From NCBI GenBank assembly GCA_009772895.1, contig WOUP01000009.1, forward strand, positions 1 to 64,000: a stretch of 64,000 bases of DNA, given 5' to 3'. This stretch comes from Puniceicoccaceae bacterium 5H (GTDB lineage Bacteria > Verrucomicrobiota > Verrucomicrobiia > Opitutales > Oceanipulchritudinaceae). The translations under genes were made by a program, and so were the position numbers. Below the pieces are notes generated by a model that worked only from the letters and a program-made list of their open reading frames with translations, had not been told where the DNA came from and ran no database searches. Of this stretch, positions 61,318-64,000 are shown one piece after another (position 1 is the first letter of the stretch; the number at the start of each line of letters is the position of its first letter).

Positions 61318-62826
61318 ATGAAGAAACGTTTTTTCATCCTGGCCCTTTGCGGTACCGTTGCCTCGCTGGTTAGCGCGCAGCAACAATCGCAGGGCGTCCA
61401 GCCCCGTCCGTTGCAGGTAAACCCGATGCAGACCGCCGCCGAGATCTACCAATCTCCGATCTGGCAGCGCGCGGTCGCGGGTTCCCTGGCGCCCAACCTG
61501 GCCGTCGAGCCCGAAATCCCGCGTGAAGACAGCGCGGCGATGGAAGCCCTCGGCGCCATCCGCGACATCCTCGGAGCCGGCAACAACAGCCCGCAGGCCA
61601 GCCAGGCCGCGCTGCAACAGCTCCAGACCTACATCAACGGTGCGCAGAAGCCCTCGCCGCTCGTCCTCCAGATCGCGGGTGCCCTGAGCATGCAGATGGC
61701 GGACCAGAGCGGTAACAAGTCACTCTACAACCAGGCCGAGCAATACTTCGTTCGCGCCGTGGATCAGAACAACGGCTTCCCCGACTTCCTCCGCGCCCAC
61801 AAGAACCTCGCCAACGTCTACTTCAAGACCGATCGTCCGAAGAAGGCTGCCGAAGAGTTCACCAAGGCGCTGAAGCTGGGCGACAACGACCCGATCACCT
61901 ACGGTCTGCTGGGCTCGATCTACTTCGAAAACGGCCAGCTCGTGGCGGCCGAGAACGCGCTGCGCAACGCGATGATGCTCAACCCCGAGATCATCGAGTT
62001 CAAGCAACTGCTCGGCAACGTGCTGCTGCAGCAAGAGCGCTACGCCGAAGCCGCCGCCATGTTTGGCGAGCTGCTGCTCGAGCGCCCCAACCGCGTCGAA
62101 TACTGGAGCGCCCAGGCCAATAGCTACATTGGCATGGACCAGATCGACGACGCGGCCAAGAACCTCGAAATCGTGCGCTTCCTGGGCAAGGCTGAAGCCC
62201 CCACCCTGATGCTGCTCGGCGACATTTACCTGAACAAGGAAATGGTGCGCGACGCCGCTGAAGCCTACATCGAAGCCGTCAACAAGGCCGCTCCCGAGTC
62301 CTCCTTCAGCCAATACTTCCAGGCTGCTCAATACCTCAACCGCTACCAGGCGTATGATGAGAGCACCCAGCTGCTGGACGCGATCGAGAACAACTACAAC
62401 GACCTCGACAAGGATCAGCGCAACAAGATCCTGACCCTGCGTTCGGAAATCAACCTCGCCCAGGGCAACGTCCAGGAAGCGGTCAAGAACCTCCAGGAGA
62501 TCCTCAAGATCGATCCGTTTAATGGCCGCGCGCTCATCGTGCTCGGGCGCCACTACTCGGATGCCGCCGACGAAGCGGACGACAACCTGCGTCAGAAGGA
62601 GCTCGAGCAACAAGCGATCTCCTACTTCGAGCGCGCCATGGAGCTCGAAGACGACAACACCGTGGTCGAAGCCCTGGTGGCCAATGCCCAACTCCGGGTC
62701 AAGCGCAAGGAATACCAGAAGGCAGTCGACCTGCTGAGCCGTGCTCAAAACATCAAGCGTCAAGATTACGTCCAGAGCTATCTGGACCAGATCAACAACG
62801 TCTTGCAAGCACGCCGCGGCCGCTAA
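61318..62826 (+). CDS. TPR-repeat exported protein, second TonB operon
   Basis: A 502-residue exported protein with a signal peptide (FILALCGTVASLVSA) and about a dozen TPR units (for example AHKNLANVYFKTDRPKKAAE and IVLGRHYSDAADEADDNLRQ). It is a paralogue of the protein at 39713-41080 (shared PTLMLLGDIYLN / QSMMLLGDIYVN segments and DPFNGRALI / DPMNGRALI). It ends the operon before a strong terminator. Confidence 0.88.
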   Translation: MKKRFFILALCGTVASLVSAQQQSQGVQPRPLQVNPMQTAAEIYQSPIWQRAVAGSLAPNLAVEPEIPREDSAAMEALGAIRDILGAGNNSPQASQAALQQLQTYINGAQKPSPLVLQIAGALSMQMADQSGNKSLYNQAEQYFVRAVDQNNGFPDFLRAHKNLANVYFKTDRPKKAAEEFTKALKLGDNDPITYGLLGSIYFENGQLVAAENALRNAMMLNPEIIEFKQLLGNVLLQQERYAEAAAMFGELLLERPNRVEYWSAQANSYIGMDQIDDAAKNLEIVRFLGKAEAPTLMLLGDIYLNKEMVRDAAEAYIEAVNKAAPESSFSQYFQAAQYLNRYQAYDESTQLLDAIENNYNDLDKDQRNKILTLRSEINLAQGNVQEAVKNLQEILKIDPFNGRALIVLGRHYSDAADEADDNLRQKELEQQAISYFERAMELEDDNTVVEALVANAQLRVKRKEYQKAVDLLSRAQNIKRQDYVQSYLDQINNVLQARRGR

Positions 62827-62854
62827 GCCGAGATCAAGGCACACGCTTTACACA

Positions 62855-62884
62855 GCGCCGGTCATTGCGACCGGCGCTTTTTTT
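62855..62884 (+). terminator. Rho-independent terminator of the second TonB operon
   Basis: A perfect 9 bp stem (GCGCCGGTC / GACCGGCGC), 5-base loop and a T7 run, 28 bases after the TPR gene stop. Confidence 0.93.
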
Positions 62885-63070
62885 GTGCCCGGCCCTGCGT
62901 GCCCCGAGGCAATGTTAACTTCAAACCGCTTGCGAGTAGACCAATTTCTATACATATAAACGTGACACTCAGGCCGAAGTGCGCTATAAGTAACGACGCC
63001 GGCAGCGGTGCTGCCTCAACCTGCGGTTCAGTCGAAAGACACGCACTCCCACATTCCTACCCCAAACGTA

Positions 63071-63718
63071 ATGAGTCAAAAGCACATCCCCCCGAGTCTG
63101 AAGCAAGAGGTACCCCTTTCCCTGGCCAGCGGCCTGTTTCTCGGCTTTGCCGTCATGCTGCTGTTGCCCATCAGCCAGTACATCACGCAACAGATCACGG
63201 ACGACGGACCGCCGCCTGAAATAACGGTTAATATCGATCCCCCGGTGGCGGATCTCATCCAAAAGCCGGAGCCGCCGGACGTCCAGGAGCCCAAGATCGA
63301 CCAGCCTGAGGAGGACATCACCCCGCCCTCGATCGACCAACTGATTATCGATTACGACACCAGCGTGAATCCCAACAGTTGGACCACTCCCGATTGGGGC
63401 GAGCTCATTCCGTCCGTCGGCGACAGCGACTTTGTGGCACTCGATAATCTGACGGTCGCCCCTCGCCCCCTCAGCCAGCCGCGCATCGTGTACCCGGCCG
63501 AATTGCGCTCGCTCAAGCAAGAGGGCATGGTCGTGGCCATCTACGAAGTCCGCCAGGACGGCAGCGTGGGCGAGATCCAGATTGTCGAATCCACCCACCC
63601 CGCATTCGAGGAAGCCGTGCGTCGCGGCCTGCGCAAAATGCGCTTCAGCCCGGGCGAGAAAGACGGTCGCGTCGTCCGCACCCGCCTGCGGCAAGAGTTC
63701 CCCTTTTCAGTTCGCTAG
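63071..63718 (+). CDS. tonB: Third TonB-like protein, separate transcription unit
   Basis: A 215-residue TonB with the same N-terminus as the TonB at 60646 (SQKHIPPSLKQEVPLS, then the helix ending VMLLLPISQYIT), a proline-acid linker (about 55-100) and a C-terminal TonB domain with KQEGMVVAIYEVRQDGSVGE and GLRKMRFSPGEKDGRVVRT. It lies after the operon terminator and has its own terminator, so it is a separate unit. I chose the ATG at 63071; an upstream frame adds 21 unrelated residues. No ExbB/ExbD of its own is visible, so it probably shares the second system's channel. Confidence 0.9.
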   Translation: MSQKHIPPSLKQEVPLSLASGLFLGFAVMLLLPISQYITQQITDDGPPPEITVNIDPPVADLIQKPEPPDVQEPKIDQPEEDITPPSIDQLIIDYDTSVNPNSWTTPDWGELIPSVGDSDFVALDNLTVAPRPLSQPRIVYPAELRSLKQEGMVVAIYEVRQDGSVGEIQIVESTHPAFEEAVRRGLRKMRFSPGEKDGRVVRTRLRQEFPFSVR

Positions 63719-63751
63719 ACGTCTTTCACCCTCACCCGCTCCTGCTCTCTC

Positions 63752-63781
63752 GCGCCGATCGTTATGATCGGCGCTCTTTTT
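63752..63781 (+). terminator. Rho-independent terminator after third TonB gene
   Basis: A perfect 9 bp stem (GCGCCGATC / GATCGGCGC), 5-base loop and a T-rich tail, about 33 bases after the TonB stop. Confidence 0.92.
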
Positions 63782-63833
63782 TATCCATTGCGAGATTGCA
63801 ACCAGCCGCGATCTCCGGCGTTTTTAGAGAATA

Positions 63834-64000
63834 ATGAAGCTCCATCGACGCTCTTTCCGCCATACCCCACGCGGTGGTTTCACCATCACCGAAATGCTGA
63901 TCGTCTTCGCCCTGATCTCCGTCCTGACGGGACTGGTGGTCGGCGGATTGGGCGGTGCACTCGGCGGGGGCCAGAAAAAAGGCGCCAAGACCTTCGTCAA
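63834..64000 (+). CDS. Pseudopilin / prepilin-type N-methylation protein, 3' end outside window
   Basis: The start of a type IV pilin- or type II secretion pseudopilin-like protein. The basic leader (KLHRRSFRHTPRGG) is followed by the cleavage motif G-FTITEMLIV and a hydrophobic helix (IVFALISVLTGLVVGGLGG), with the conserved glutamate at position +5 of the mature protein. The open frame runs off the window edge. Such proteins are common in Verrucomicrobiota as secreted prepilins; the class (pilin, Gsp or secreted prepilin) cannot be decided here. Confidence 0.85.
   Translation, partial: MKLHRRSFRHTPRGGFTITEMLIVFALISVLTGLVVGGLGGALGGGQKKGAKTFV

Overview
The window looks like chromosomal DNA of a GC-rich Gram-negative bacterium of the Verrucomicrobiota, most likely class Opitutia (inference). 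The signs are a TonB-dependent receptor with an ELSPFVIS-type plug start, a PEP-CTERM (VPESS) surface protein, a tryptophan-rich C-terminal domain on a secreted sugar-dehydrogenase-like protein, two DUF3450/ExbB/ExbB/ExbD/TonB/TPR operons, and a GatCAB amidotransferase. No rRNA, tRNA, CRISPR array or insertion sequence was recognised.

Layout. 0-7.3 kb (minus strand): a truncated TonB-dependent receptor, a secreted DUF4832 protein, an AraC regulator, a coiled-coil orphan and a Gfo/Idh/MocA dehydrogenase. 7.3-15.1 kb (minus): a small membrane protein, a DUF167 protein, pheA, a PQQ-type sugar dehydrogenase, cobO, a TlpA-like thioredoxin and prfB. 15.3-19.7 kb (plus): an AttEFGH-like ABC exporter with a CrtC/AttH lipocalin-like protein. 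19.8-24.8 kb (minus): a compact operon of a Tat-exported flavin amine oxidase, a membrane-anchored cytochrome c, an ammonium transporter and a membrane-anchored protein with three RidA domains. Divergent from it, 25.0-28.7 kb (plus): three HisC-like PLP aminotransferases, all with export signals. 28.9-35.5 kb: an MFS transporter and a TonB-type barrel with no visible plug (minus), divergent from a complete TonB-dependent receptor (plus).

35.7-41.1 kb: first DUF3450-ExbB(long)-ExbB(short)-ExbD-TonB-TPR operon. 41.2-43.0 kb: a MerR regulator and a metal permease with a Cys/His-rich loop, with a MerR-type promoter between them. 43.1-47.0 kb: a MalY/PatB-type lyase, a secreted GH2 glycosidase and an SDR. 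47.1-51.2 kb (minus): gatC, a SAM methyltransferase, gatA and gatB. 51.3-52.1 kb: a PEP-CTERM protein. 52.2-56.9 kb (minus): rpmI-rplT and pheS-pheT. 57.3-63.7 kb (plus): a second TonB-energising operon plus a third TonB. The window ends inside a pseudopilin-like gene.

The most notable block is 19.8-35.5 kb. It encodes an apparently extracytoplasmic route for amine or amino-acid oxidation and transamination: outer-membrane receptors for uptake, exported PLP aminotransferases and an exported flavin amine oxidase for deamination, cytochrome c as a possible electron acceptor, periplasmic RidA domains for reactive imines and enamines, and Amt for the released ammonium. This assembled pathway is inference from gene content and export signals. 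The substrate is unknown.
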